Assembly (NCBI GenBank): GCA_964368965.1
Contig: CAYJDR010000048.1
Coordinates: 1-15,254 of the forward strand
Length of the DNA: 15,254 bases
Source of the DNA: CAYJDR01 sp964368965
Lineage (GTDB): Bacteria > Chrysiogenota > Deferribacteres > Deferribacterales > Mucispirillaceae
Reading direction: 5' to 3'
Positions 1 through 8,219 of this stretch are shown one piece after another. A program made the position numbers and the translations under genes. The notes under the pieces were generated by a model. The model was not told where the DNA came from and made no database searches. It saw only the letters and a program-made list of their open reading frames with translations. Each line of letters starts with the position of its first letter. Position 1 is the stretch's first letter.

Positions 1-281
1 ATTTAGCTCTTAGCTATCCAAGCCGCCTAGTATTGCAACGAAACTATCAGCTAAGGCGTACATTTTCACCTAAATATACTAAAGTGTATCAATATCAATC
101 TATTTAGTGGGAATATTTTTCCGCTCTAAGTGAAAAAATCTTTGTAAATCTTTAAAAAATTGTATAAAATGCTTGTAACAACGCTATGAATTGTATATAT
201 TATGATTGATGTAATCTTTTTTCATAACAGAATTTTTCGTATCGAAAGTATAAAATACAATATTCGGAGGTTTTATAACCG
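1..281. other. Intergenic region upstream of fliF
   Basis: This AT-rich leader holds the putative fliF promoter (173-201, listed separately) and the fliF Shine-Dalgarno GGAGG (266-270), which sits 11 nt before the ATG. An imperfect inverted repeat, TATACT-aa-AGTGTA, lies at 75-88. On the minus strand an ATG at 63 is preceded by AGGTGA and opens a frame that stops after 17 codons (12-63). It may be the start of a broken upstream gene or chance. I see no tRNA, no flgB/flgC/fliE and no other gene here, although those three usually precede fliF. Confidence 0.5.
173..201 (+). promoter_or_regulatory. Putative sigma70-like promoter of the fliF operon
   Basis: TTGTAA (173-178), a 17-nt spacer and TATATT (196-201) match the housekeeping consensus at 4/6 and 5/6 with ideal spacing. 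A start near 208 would give a leader of about 74 nt before fliF. A second, weaker pair (TTTGTA 141-146, TATAAA 163-168) lies just upstream. I saw no sigma28 (TAAA-N15-GCCGATAA) or sigma54 (GG-N10-GC) motif, so housekeeping expression is inferred. Confidence 0.5.
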
Positions 282-1946
282 ATGACACCACGTACACTCA
301 CTGCCCAGTTTATGGATGTATGGGCTAAACTTACAATGTTGCAACGCGTTTCGATAGTGGCGGCTACTGTTGCTGTGCTTTCATCTGTCGTTGTTCTTAT
401 CATATGGGCGAACAAGCCAGCTTACCGCACGCTATATTCTGATATGGCCGAAGCTGACGTTAAACAAATTGCCGATAGCCTACAAGCAAAATCAATACAA
501 TATAAAGTGAACGGCAACGCTGTCGAAGTTCTGCAAGACAATGTCTATGACACCAGAATGATGCTCGCAGCCGAAGGCCTACCACGTGAAAAGTCTACAG
601 GGTTTGAACTGTTCGACGAAACAAAACTAGGCATGACTGAGTTCGCACAAAATGTAAACTTCCAACGCGCGTTGCAGGGTGAACTTGCAAACACTATCAC
701 AGCACTTAACGAAGTTGCAGAAGCGAAAGTTTTAATCACTATACCGAAAGAGCGTCTATTTGTTGAAGATACCGACGAAATCGCAAAAGCATCTGTTGTT
801 ATCAAGCCTATGCCTGGCGCAACTATCGCACCTGACCAAATCAAGTCGATAGCGCATTTAGTTGCATCATCTGTTAAAGGTTTAGTGCCTGAGGCGGTGC
901 AAATTGTTGATACTAATGGCAACTTGCTTAGCGACTTCCTAACCGAAGAAACACAGCCACTACTACTAACGCAAACACAGTTCGACCAACAAAAAGCCGA
1001 AGAAAAGCGCTTTGAAACAGGGCTTAGAAACGTGCTTATGCCTATCCTTGGCGATGGTAAATTTGTTGTGAAGGTTAGCGTTGAGCTAGACTACAACAAG
1101 CAAGAAATCCTACGTGAAGAATATGGCGATACAGGTGTTGTTCGTTCGCAAAACCTGCTAGAAGAGAACGCGAAAAACATGGGCAAAGCACCTATGGGTA
1201 TCCCTGGTGTTGAGTCGAACCTTGCAGAGCCTGATATTTTAGTTGATGGCATCGTTTCGGAATATAGCAAAACACAAGAAATACAAAACTTTGAAATAAA
1301 CAAAACTACAACACGTGAAGAGCGTACAGGTGGCGTTTTAAAGCGCTTAGCTGTTGCTGTTGTTGTTGATGATAAAATGGTTGTAGCTGAAGAAAATGGC
1401 GAAGTAGTCACTACTAAAGCACCAAGAACTGAAGAAGATATCCAAAAACTTCGTGGCACAATTGCTGGCGCTGTTGGTATCGACCCAGGGCGTGGCGATG
1501 TTTTAGATGTTACAAACATCTCGTTTGACACTACAAACGAAGCCATTGATAACGTTATCACACAGAGAGAAAGAACTATGGAAATTATAAGCATGTCTAT
1601 GAAGTACGCTAGTGCGATTATCATACTAGTGTTGTTCTACTTCTTAATTATGAGGCCGATACTGTTAAGACTCGACCGCTCGAAAGAAATCGACGAAGAG
1701 TTATTGGGTGAGTCTGCGATTGATGCACAAATGACTAACTTCGAGCTTAATGTCGGCGGCGATAGCGGCTTCCCTAAAACTATTGACGAGCTAGAGCGTG
1801 AAATCGAAGCAGAACTTGATGAATCAACACCGATTGATGTCGAGGCGATTAAATCTAAAGTTATGTTGAAGAAAATTGAAGAACAAGCAAACGAGGATCC
1901 AGAAATGATTGCGAACCTTGTTAAATCTCTTATAAAAGGTACATAA
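282..1946 (+). CDS. fliF: Flagellar MS-ring protein FliF
   Basis: FliF forms the MS-ring in the inner membrane, the base on which the rotor and export gate assemble. The 554-residue product has the family layout and usual length. A first membrane segment lies at about 22-43, followed by a periplasmic YscJ/FliF ring domain (about 45-220, including the conserved stretch around LPREKSTGFELFD at 100-112) and the ring-building C-region to about 425. A second membrane segment (443-460) leads into a cytoplasmic acidic tail. The tail ends in the conserved FliG-docking helix (about 535-551, NEDPEMIANLVKSLI). The ATG at 282 follows GGAGG. It is the first gene of the operon, and fliG follows 2 nt after the stop. 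Identification is firm. Confidence 0.97.
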   Translation: MTPRTLTAQFMDVWAKLTMLQRVSIVAATVAVLSSVVVLIIWANKPAYRTLYSDMAEADVKQIADSLQAKSIQYKVNGNAVEVLQDNVYDTRMMLAAEGLPREKSTGFELFDETKLGMTEFAQNVNFQRALQGELANTITALNEVAEAKVLITIPKERLFVEDTDEIAKASVVIKPMPGATIAPDQIKSIAHLVASSVKGLVPEAVQIVDTNGNLLSDFLTEETQPLLLTQTQFDQQKAEEKRFETGLRNVLMPILGDGKFVVKVSVELDYNKQEILREEYGDTGVVRSQNLLEENAKNMGKAPMGIPGVESNLAEPDILVDGIVSEYSKTQEIQNFEINKTTTREERTGGVLKRLAVAVVVDDKMVVAEENGEVVTTKAPRTEEDIQKLRGTIAGAVGIDPGRGDVLDVTNISFDTTNEAIDNVITQRERTMEIISMSMKYASAIIILVLFYFLIMRPILLRLDRSKEIDEELLGESAIDAQMTNFELNVGGDSGFPKTIDELEREIEAELDESTPIDVEAIKSKVMLKKIEEQANEDPEMIANLVKSLIKGT

Positions 1947-1948
1947 TA

Positions 1949-2992
1949 GTGGCTAAAGAAGATGTAGCAGCGAAAGTTGCCCAAATTGCAGGCGGAGAGC
2001 CAGACCAAGGTGTCAAAAAAGCCGCAATCTTAATGGTTGCATTAGGCGAAGAAGTATCGTCAAAAATCATGGCGTTCCTTGATGATGAGGAAGTTGCAGA
2101 ACTTTCCAAATCTATCGCGCTTACTCGTACGGTTCCACCTGAGCAAATTGATGAAATTGTTGAAGAATTCTACAACATCATGCTCGCTAAGAAGTTCATC
2201 TCTAAAGGTGGCTTAGAGTATGCGAAGTCGGTACTTATCAAGTCGCTTGGGCCTGAGCGTGCACGTAAAATTATTGATAGACTTACTAAAATGCTGGAGC
2301 AGTCGTCTGGTTTCGAGTTCTTAACGAAGATCGACCCGAAACAGCTTGCAAAGTTTATCTTAAACGAGCACCCGCAAACGATTGCACTTATCCTTGCCCA
2401 TCTTGACCCATCTCACGCAGCTGAGTCTATGGCGCAGCTACCAGAGGAACTGAAAGCAGAAGTTGTCGTGCGTATCGCCAACTTGCAAGATATATCACCA
2501 TCGGTTGTTAAAACATTATCGAAAGTACTTGAAGAAAGGTTCGAGGCATTATCATCATACAACGTCGAAGTTGGTGGTGTTAAATCTGTCGCTGAAATCT
2601 TCAACCGTATGGATAGGGTTGCTAGTAAAACTACACTTGATAGGCTTGAAAAAGACTCGCCAGAACTTGTTGCTAAGATCCGCGATATGATGTTCGTATT
2701 CGACGATATCCGCCTACTTGGCCAAGCTGCTATTCAAGAAATCCTCAAGAAAGCAGACAAGAAAGTACTTACATTTGCACTTAAAGGCGCTGACGAAGAA
2801 ACTAAACGCAAGTTCTTTGAAAACATGTCTAAACGTGCCGTTGAAACTATACAAGAAGAAATGGACTACATGGGACCTGTTAGACTTAAAGACGTTGAGA
2901 AAGCACAGCATGAAATCGTTGCTATTGTTCGTGAGCTTGATGAAGAAGGCGTTATCAGTATCGGTGGCGGCGAAGAAGAGCAGTTCGTATAA
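1949..2992 (+). CDS. fliG: Flagellar motor switch protein FliG
   Basis: FliG is the rotor protein that couples stator ion flow to torque and joins the MS-ring to FliM/FliN. The 347 residues cover the N domain (about 1-105, FliF binding), the middle domain with the conserved EHPQ motif at 140-143, and the C-terminal torque domain. The torque domain carries the charged helix around KIRDMMFVFDDI (243-254) and the GPVRLKDVE signature at 309-317. The start is GTG at 1949, 2 nt after the fliF stop, with AAAGG just upstream inside the end of fliF, so translation is probably coupled. The length is typical, and no key segment appears missing. The next gene starts after 39 nt. Confidence 0.97.
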   Translation: MAKEDVAAKVAQIAGGEPDQGVKKAAILMVALGEEVSSKIMAFLDDEEVAELSKSIALTRTVPPEQIDEIVEEFYNIMLAKKFISKGGLEYAKSVLIKSLGPERARKIIDRLTKMLEQSSGFEFLTKIDPKQLAKFILNEHPQTIALILAHLDPSHAAESMAQLPEELKAEVVVRIANLQDISPSVVKTLSKVLEERFEALSSYNVEVGGVKSVAEIFNRMDRVASKTTLDRLEKDSPELVAKIRDMMFVFDDIRLLGQAAIQEILKKADKKVLTFALKGADEETKRKFFENMSKRAVETIQEEMDYMGPVRLKDVEKAQHEIVAIVRELDEEGVISIGGGEEEQFV

Positions 2993-3031
2993 GCGGCATA
3001 AGCACTACTATACAACGCTAAAGGGATATAC

Positions 3032-4108
3032 ATGGCATCTAAGATATTAAAGAACTTTACAGAAAAGACTGAAACTATTGAACTGTTAGAATTTGCTGAA
3101 TCTAACTACGGTGAAGAGTCGTACGCATTAAAAACGTTCGCAGCAGAGGAAGAGCACTCAGTTCAAGACCTTTTCACAGCTACTGCCGATGAAGACCCTG
3201 AAACTATACCGATAGTTGAAGACATCATTACCGACTTCGACTATCTTCCACCATCACGCAGGCTTGCGAAAGCTGGCGACGATGTTAGCTTTGAAACCGT
3301 ACCTACATGGAATGGTAGCTCTACAAACACGTTCCAAGAGTCGCCAAACTTTTCAGATGCACTCGAGGGCGAGCAAGAATACCCTAACAAAGTCGTCACC
3401 CAAGAAGGCGTTGTTGATACTGGGCTTAGCGAAGAGCAAATCAAAGAATATACTGATAAAATCGAAGCACTTGAAGTAAACAAGCAAGAACTTGAGCTTG
3501 CGAAACAAGAGCTTGAAACGAAACTAGCTGAGCTTCAACAAGAGCTAGATAAAAAATCTAACGAGCTTGAAAAACAGCTTGAAGCAGAGCCAGCTAAAAT
3601 CGAAGTAGCGAAAACAACAAGCTACCAAGATGGCTACAACAAAGCAAAAGATGAAGCAAACACAGTTTACGTCGCAGAAAAGTCTGACTACTTATCACGC
3701 ATTGAGGAGTTCAACAACAAATCACTTGAAGAGTATAAGAAAATTGAAGCAACTGTCAACGAGTTCGACACCCACCTACATGATATCGTGATAGGCTTTG
3801 TTGAAAGCATAGTTGGCGCAGAGCGTAAATTTAACAACCAATTTATAGTTAGCCTTATCAACAAACATTTATCGAAACTTGTTGGGCTAAAAGATGTCAC
3901 TTATTCTGTACACCCTGACGATATTGCTGATGTTAAAAGGGCGTTCCCAAACAATGTCGTCTCAGGCGATACAGCACTTGAGAGAGGTAGCGTAAGTATC
4001 CAAACTAACGTTGGCGTCATCAATCTAAACCCGCAAGACATGGTGGAAGAGCTTACAAACCAAATCAACTCTACAGTGACAGAGGGCAATAAATCTACAA
4101 ATGAATAA
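3032..4108 (+). CDS. fliH: Flagellar export regulator FliH (long N-terminus)
   Basis: FliH dimers bind the export ATPase FliI, hold it in check and dock it on the export apparatus. At 358 residues this protein is longer than the usual 230-270. The extra length is an acidic, low-complexity N-terminal part (about 1-130). A Glu/Lys/Leu-rich coiled coil (about 132-188) follows, then the family C-terminal domain (about 200-345), ending in the segment around GDTALERGSVSIQTNVGVI that resembles the FliH end piece. The ATG at 3032 follows AAGGG. The last 8 bp overlap fliI. Assignment rests on the C-terminal domain plus position between fliG and fliI; the N-terminal part has no recognisable motif. Confidence 0.9.
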   Translation: MASKILKNFTEKTETIELLEFAESNYGEESYALKTFAAEEEHSVQDLFTATADEDPETIPIVEDIITDFDYLPPSRRLAKAGDDVSFETVPTWNGSSTNTFQESPNFSDALEGEQEYPNKVVTQEGVVDTGLSEEQIKEYTDKIEALEVNKQELELAKQELETKLAELQQELDKKSNELEKQLEAEPAKIEVAKTTSYQDGYNKAKDEANTVYVAEKSDYLSRIEEFNNKSLEEYKKIEATVNEFDTHLHDIVIGFVESIVGAERKFNNQFIVSLINKHLSKLVGLKDVTYSVHPDDIADVKRAFPNNVVSGDTALERGSVSIQTNVGVINLNPQDMVEELTNQINSTVTEGNKSTNE

Positions 4109-5411
4109 CTTAAAGTTATTAAAATCAATACGCCATGAACCAAAGATAGTTCTACAAGGCAAGGCTACAAAAATAGTAGGACTTGTTATCGAAGCTGATG
4201 GACCGCTCGTAAGCATCGGTAGCCGTTGCACTATAGGCACTATCGACGGCAACAAAGTTCCAGCAGAAGTGATAGGCTTCAAAGATGGCCGCGTTGTGCT
4301 TATGCCATATGCAGAAAGCGAAGGCATCGCACCTGGTAGCCCCGTTATCAGCGATGATAGCAGCAGCTCAGTTAAAGTTGGGCCAGGATTACTCGGCAGA
4401 GTGCTTGACGGCTTCGGCAACCCTATCGACGGCAAAGGCGAAATTACAGACTATAAACTATACCCAACAAACGGCAAACCACCAGCAGCACTAGAGCGCC
4501 GTGTTATCAAAGCGCCTATCACTACAGGTGTTAAAGCTATCGACGGGCTTATCACAGCTGGCAGAGGGCAACGTGTTGGCATATTTGCAGGTAGTGGCGT
4601 TGGTAAAAGCGTGCTACTAGGCATGATAGCAAGGAACACAAACGCAGACGTAAACGTCATCGCACTAATAGGCGAGCGTGGGCGTGAAGTGCGTGAATTT
4701 ATAGAGCGAGATTTAGGCGAAGAAGGCTTGAAACGTAGCGTTGTTATCGTTGCCACAAGCGATCAATCGGCACTAGTTAGGCGCTTAGGTGCGTCAGTTG
4801 CGACATCTATCGCAGAGTATTTCAGAGATGAAGGCAAAGACGTTATGCTTATGATGGATAGCGTTACTCGTTTTGCTATGGCTCAGCGTGAAATCGGCTT
4901 AACTGTTGGCGAACCACCTACAACAAAGGGCTACACACCATCGGTTTTTGGCTTGTTGCCGAAACTACTCGAACGCGCTGGCACAGATGCTGGTGAGGGT
5001 TCAATCACGGGGCTATACACGGTGCTTGTTGAGGGCGACGACATGAACGACCCGATTGCAGACACTGTGCGCTCAATCATTGATGGGCACATTGTGCTTG
5101 ATAGGCAACTTGGCGCTAAGAACCACTTCCCAGCGATTAATGTTATGGTTAGCGCATCTAGGCTTATGAGCGAGGTTGCATCGCCTGAGCATAGGGCTGT
5201 TGCTGGTAAAATGCGCAACTTGATTGCAACGTATCAAGAAGCTGAAGACTTGATCAACATCGGTGCATATACGAAAGGTAGCAACGCAAATATTGATGAA
5301 GCGATAGCGAAAATTAGCGCTATAAACATGTTCCTACGCCAAGAAACTACACAAAGTTTTTCAATGGAAGATACGGAAAAACTTATGACAGCAATCATAG
5401 GTAGCAGTTAA
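4101..5411 (+). CDS. fliI: Flagellum-specific type III export ATPase FliI
   Basis: FliI is the hexameric ATPase that energises and prepares substrate entry into the flagellar type III secretion gate. The 436 residues show an N-terminal beta-barrel (about 15-90), then the F1-like catalytic domain. Walker A is AGSGVGKS (163-170, Lys169), the catalytic-glutamate stretch is GERGREV (191-197), and Walker B is VMLMMDSVTRFA (248-259, Asp253). The type III/flagellar signature GEPPTTKGYTPSVF is at 270-283. Length and motifs are complete. The ATG overlaps the fliH stop by 8 bp, and the TAA shares one base with the ATG of fliJ. FliH, FliI and FliJ form one complex, and the three genes are adjacent here. 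Confidence 0.98.
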   Translation: MNNLKLLKSIRHEPKIVLQGKATKIVGLVIEADGPLVSIGSRCTIGTIDGNKVPAEVIGFKDGRVVLMPYAESEGIAPGSPVISDDSSSSVKVGPGLLGRVLDGFGNPIDGKGEITDYKLYPTNGKPPAALERRVIKAPITTGVKAIDGLITAGRGQRVGIFAGSGVGKSVLLGMIARNTNADVNVIALIGERGREVREFIERDLGEEGLKRSVVIVATSDQSALVRRLGASVATSIAEYFRDEGKDVMLMMDSVTRFAMAQREIGLTVGEPPTTKGYTPSVFGLLPKLLERAGTDAGEGSITGLYTVLVEGDDMNDPIADTVRSIIDGHIVLDRQLGAKNHFPAINVMVSASRLMSEVASPEHRAVAGKMRNLIATYQEAEDLINIGAYTKGSNANIDEAIAKISAINMFLRQETTQSFSMEDTEKLMTAIIGSS

Positions 5412-5848
5412 TGAAGAAAGAGTTTAAGCTAGAAAAGGTGCTGGACTATCGCAACACGTTGTTAGATGAAGAAAAAATGAAAATGACGAAGCTAAACAAC
5501 GAAGCACAAGCACTAGCTGAACATATAGCAAGCATCGAGCAAGAGATAATAGCACAACAGCAACAACGGCTGGAAGATGCGAACGCTGGCGCGTTATCGT
5601 TTGCAGAAATGTATGATAAGTATATTAAAGTAAAAGAGCAAGAGCTCACAAAAACTATCATGCAACAGAACAAGCTTAAACAAGCTATTGATAAACAAAG
5701 GGAAGTGCTAAACAAAGCACTAGCTGATGTTAAAATTATACAAAAACTGAAAGATAAACACTTGCTAGCATACAAAAAATATATAGCAAAGCGTGAAGCG
5801 CTAGAAGTAGACGAAATAAACACAATTAAGCAACGAAACGAAATATAG
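5411..5848 (+). CDS. fliJ: Flagellar export chaperone FliJ
   Basis: FliJ is the small coiled-coil stalk that inserts into the FliI hexamer and contacts the FlhA gate. The 145 residues are almost wholly helical and charged. They begin with the family-like F-K-L-x-K-V-L-x-Y-R pattern (5-14) and end with the usual region around LKDKHLLAYKKY (113-124). No signal or membrane segment is present. The start is fixed by the TAATG overlap with fliI (1 bp). FliJ is poorly conserved, so the call leans on length, coiled-coil character and position directly after fliI. Confidence 0.9.
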   Translation: MKKEFKLEKVLDYRNTLLDEEKMKMTKLNNEAQALAEHIASIEQEIIAQQQQRLEDANAGALSFAEMYDKYIKVKEQELTKTIMQQNKLKQAIDKQREVLNKALADVKIIQKLKDKHLLAYKKYIAKREALEVDEINTIKQRNEI

Positions 5849-5864
5849 CCGAGAGGTCGACACC

Positions 5865-6374
5865 ATGAAAAAGACAATATTCGCACTATTAATAACTGTG
5901 ATAGCTATGCAAGGCTATTCACAAAGCTTTTCAAACAATGGCCAGAACTTATCAGACACGACTGAACTGATGAACACTCTGCGTGCGAAAGAGCAAGAAC
6001 TTGCAACGAAAGAGGCCGACTTAAACGCGCGCGAAATCAGGCTGAACGCACTAGAGAAAGACTTGATAACTCGTGAAGAAAACATCGTCGCTATGCGTGA
6101 TGAAGTCACAAAAAAACTAGATGAACTAGATGTCAAGCAAGATGAAGAGCTAGACAAACTAGCAAAGATATATCAAGCGTCAAAGCCAAAATCGGCAGCG
6201 GCTATCCTTACACAAATGGAGCTTGAAAAAACAACGGCACTGTTTAGGCGCATGACTCCGTCAGTCGCTGGTAAGATATTGAACGAGATGGCGAAATCGA
6301 ACGCAGAATATGCATCAAAGCTTACAGCTGCACTATCTCCATCAGCACCAGATTTTGACAACGGCACACAGTGA
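5865..6374 (+). CDS. MotE/FlbB-like flagellar periplasmic protein
   Basis: The 169-residue product starts with a signal peptide or N-terminal anchor (about 1-20, MKKTIFALLITVIAMQGYSQ). A coiled coil (about 35-100) follows, then a short C-terminal helical domain (about 103-155) with the MgtE-N/MotE pattern (SKPKSAAAILTQM, then RRMTPSVAGKILNEM). Proteins of this architecture next to fliJ are MotE (a chaperone of periplasmic MotC in rhizobia) or FlbB (motor collar in spirochetes). A periplasmic motor role is inferred. The ATG follows GAGAGG, 16 nt after fliJ. The stop overlaps the next start by 4 bp (GTGA). I leave the symbol empty because motE and flbB are both used for this family. Confidence 0.82.
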   Translation: MKKTIFALLITVIAMQGYSQSFSNNGQNLSDTTELMNTLRAKEQELATKEADLNAREIRLNALEKDLITREENIVAMRDEVTKKLDELDVKQDEELDKLAKIYQASKPKSAAAILTQMELEKTTALFRRMTPSVAGKILNEMAKSNAEYASKLTAALSPSAPDFDNGTQ

Positions 6375-7006
6375 ACGTATCATTCTCCCCCTCGATATGT
6401 GAGGGCTACCTTAAAGAACTGTTTGATGATAGCGCATACACAATATTGCGTGGCATAGCTGCCGACTTAGGCGTCCCATCGCTTGAGGAAACGGCATGTG
6501 CTGCACTCACAAACATCGTCAGCATAAAGAAACCAGCAAAAAGTATTGACATTGGTTGCGGTATCGGTGTATCTAGTTTAGCTATTTTACGTGGACACCC
6601 AGAAACAGAACTAACTGCACTCGATGGCAACCTTGAACGTCTGCTTGTTTTCAACAACTATTTCAAAGACTATAAGAATGTTACATCATACCAAGTGCTT
6701 GGCGATGCGTGGCTTGCTGGGCGTGAGGATATGTACGACTTAATATTTATCGACAGCGTCAAACGTGACTACCCAAAAATGTGGCAACTAGCACGCAAAC
6801 GCTTAAACAGCGGCGGCGTTGTCGTGTTCGACGATATACTTATTTACGGATATGTTTTCTGTGAAGATGCAGAAATCCCGCAAAAATATATACACAACGT
6901 CAGGCTCATACGTGAGTTTTTGACAGAGATTTTTTCAGACGATACCATAAACGCACAACTCATACCTGTCACAGGTGGGTTGCTTGTGATATCGCTAAAA
7001 CAGTAG
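6371..7006 (+). CDS. Class I SAM-dependent O-methyltransferase-like protein
   Basis: The 211 residues carry a Rossmann methyltransferase fold. Motif I is SIDIGCGIG (58-66), and an acidic residue ends strand 2 (Asp85, LTALDGN). LIFIDSVKRDYPKMW (124-138) and GGVVVFDDILIYG (148-160) align with the metal-dependent COMT/CCoAOMT pattern (IDADK..Y, GG.i..DNvl..G). The metal ligands would be Asp128, Asp154 and Asp155; the last is Asp where the family usually has Asn. The substrate is unknown. The GTG start overlaps the motE-like stop by 4 bp, so translation is probably coupled. An O-methyltransferase in a flagellar operon could act on a small molecule or a protein, but nothing in the sequence decides this. 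Confidence 0.8.
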   Translation: MNVSFSPSICEGYLKELFDDSAYTILRGIAADLGVPSLEETACAALTNIVSIKKPAKSIDIGCGIGVSSLAILRGHPETELTALDGNLERLLVFNNYFKDYKNVTSYQVLGDAWLAGREDMYDLIFIDSVKRDYPKMWQLARKRLNSGGVVVFDDILIYGYVFCEDAEIPQKYIHNVRLIREFLTEIFSDDTINAQLIPVTGGLLVISLKQ

Positions 7007-7016
7007 AGGAAACAAC

Positions 7017-8219
7017 ATGGAACTATTATCGCCAGCAGGCAATTTTGATAAACTAAAAGCGGCTATCTCGTTCGGCGCAGATGCTGTCTATATGGGCGGC
7101 CCAGCGTTCGGCTTACGTGCGTTCGCGGGGAACTTCTCGTTCGACGAAATGGAACACGCACTAAAATACCTACACGAACGTGGCAAAAAAGGCTACGTCA
7201 CTATGAACGTCTACCCATCTACAGAGCAACTTGCAGAAGTTGAACCATACGTAAAACGCATTGCAGACTTAGGCGCAGATGGTTTAATCATTAGCGACCC
7301 TGGCATATTCTCGATAGCTAAAAAGAGTGGCGTAAATGTACCTATCTCTTTAAGTACGCAAGCAAACACAACAAACTTATCGGCTGTAAACTTTTGGGGC
7401 GATATGGGCGCATCACGTGTTATCTTAGCGCGTGAAGTGAAAAAACACGATATGCAAGAGATAGTTAAAGGCGCTAACACCGAGATTGAAACATTTATAC
7501 ACGGCGCGATCTGTATCTCGATGTCAGGCAGGTGCTTAATCAGCGCATACATGACAGGCAGAGATGCAAACCAAGGCGAATGCACACACCCGTGTCGCTG
7601 GAAATATTCACTCATGGAAGAAACTCGTGAGGGGCAATACTACCCAGTTTACGAAGATAACGACATGACATACCTCTACAACTCGAAAGACATGTGCCTA
7701 TTGCACAGAATTGGCGAACTTGTGAAAATGGGTGTGAAAAGTGGCAAAGTTGAGGGACGCATGAAAAGCGTAATGTATGCTTCAATCGTCACAGGTGTCT
7801 ACAGAAAAGCTATCGACCAAGCACTAAAAGACCCAGAAAATTACACAGTCGACCCACACCTCGAGCGTATGCTTTCATGCGTTAGCAATCGTGGCTATAC
7901 AGAGGGGTTCTATAGCGGCGAAGACGACTACTTCGCAATCAACCGCGATAACGCAAACTCTACAAACCAAGCCGACTTCCTTGCTGCTGTCGTTGGGCAA
8001 AAGGGTGGCAATGTTATCGTTAGTTGCCGTGCAAAGTTTTTAGTTGGCGAAAAGTTAGCATTTGTTACACCGTCGCTTGATATCATCGAGTTCACAACTT
8101 CACAAATCATTGCAGATGATAGCGAACAGTTAGTGGAAAACACAAGACCAAACTACAAATACCAAATCCCTATGGAACAACAACTTCCAGAAGGCTCATT
8201 ATTATTGAGGATGAAATAA
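7017..8219 (+). CDS. U32 family protein (TrhP/RlhA-like RNA hydroxylation factor)
   Basis: The 400-residue protein has the N-terminal TIM-barrel start typical of peptidase U32 (MELLSPAGNFDKLKAAI, GADAVYMGG). The U32 signature E-x-F-x2-G-[SA]-x-C-x4-G-x-C-x-x-S is matched exactly at 158-176 (ETFIHGAICISMSGRCLIS). Cys166 and Cys173 of the signature, with Cys189 and Cys193 in GECTHPCRWKY, form the four-Cys set linked to an iron-sulfur cluster in this family. U32 members with this pattern (E. coli TrhP/YegQ, RlhA) hydroxylate tRNA or 23S rRNA using prephenate, rather than acting as proteases. TrhP-like tRNA U34 hydroxylation is the best guess. The start lies 10 nt after the methyltransferase stop with an AGAGGA ribosome site. 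The TAA is followed directly by the ligA ATG. Confidence 0.85.
   Translation: MELLSPAGNFDKLKAAISFGADAVYMGGPAFGLRAFAGNFSFDEMEHALKYLHERGKKGYVTMNVYPSTEQLAEVEPYVKRIADLGADGLIISDPGIFSIAKKSGVNVPISLSTQANTTNLSAVNFWGDMGASRVILAREVKKHDMQEIVKGANTEIETFIHGAICISMSGRCLISAYMTGRDANQGECTHPCRWKYSLMEETREGQYYPVYEDNDMTYLYNSKDMCLLHRIGELVKMGVKSGKVEGRMKSVMYASIVTGVYRKAIDQALKDPENYTVDPHLERMLSCVSNRGYTEGFYSGEDDYFAINRDNANSTNQADFLAAVVGQKGGNVIVSCRAKFLVGEKLAFVTPSLDIIEFTTSQIIADDSEQLVENTRPNYKYQIPMEQQLPEGSLLLRMK

Noticed and set aside
12..63. Minus-strand 17-codon ORF (MYALADS...) with AGGTGA just upstream
   Set aside because: Too short and too near the window edge to tell a broken gene start or leader peptide from chance; hydrophobicity and length fit no known family.
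545..922. 125-codon minus-strand ORF inside fliF
   Set aside because: Antisense shadow of a confidently identified gene; Ser/Thr/Ala-rich low-quality composition and no ribosome site or motif.
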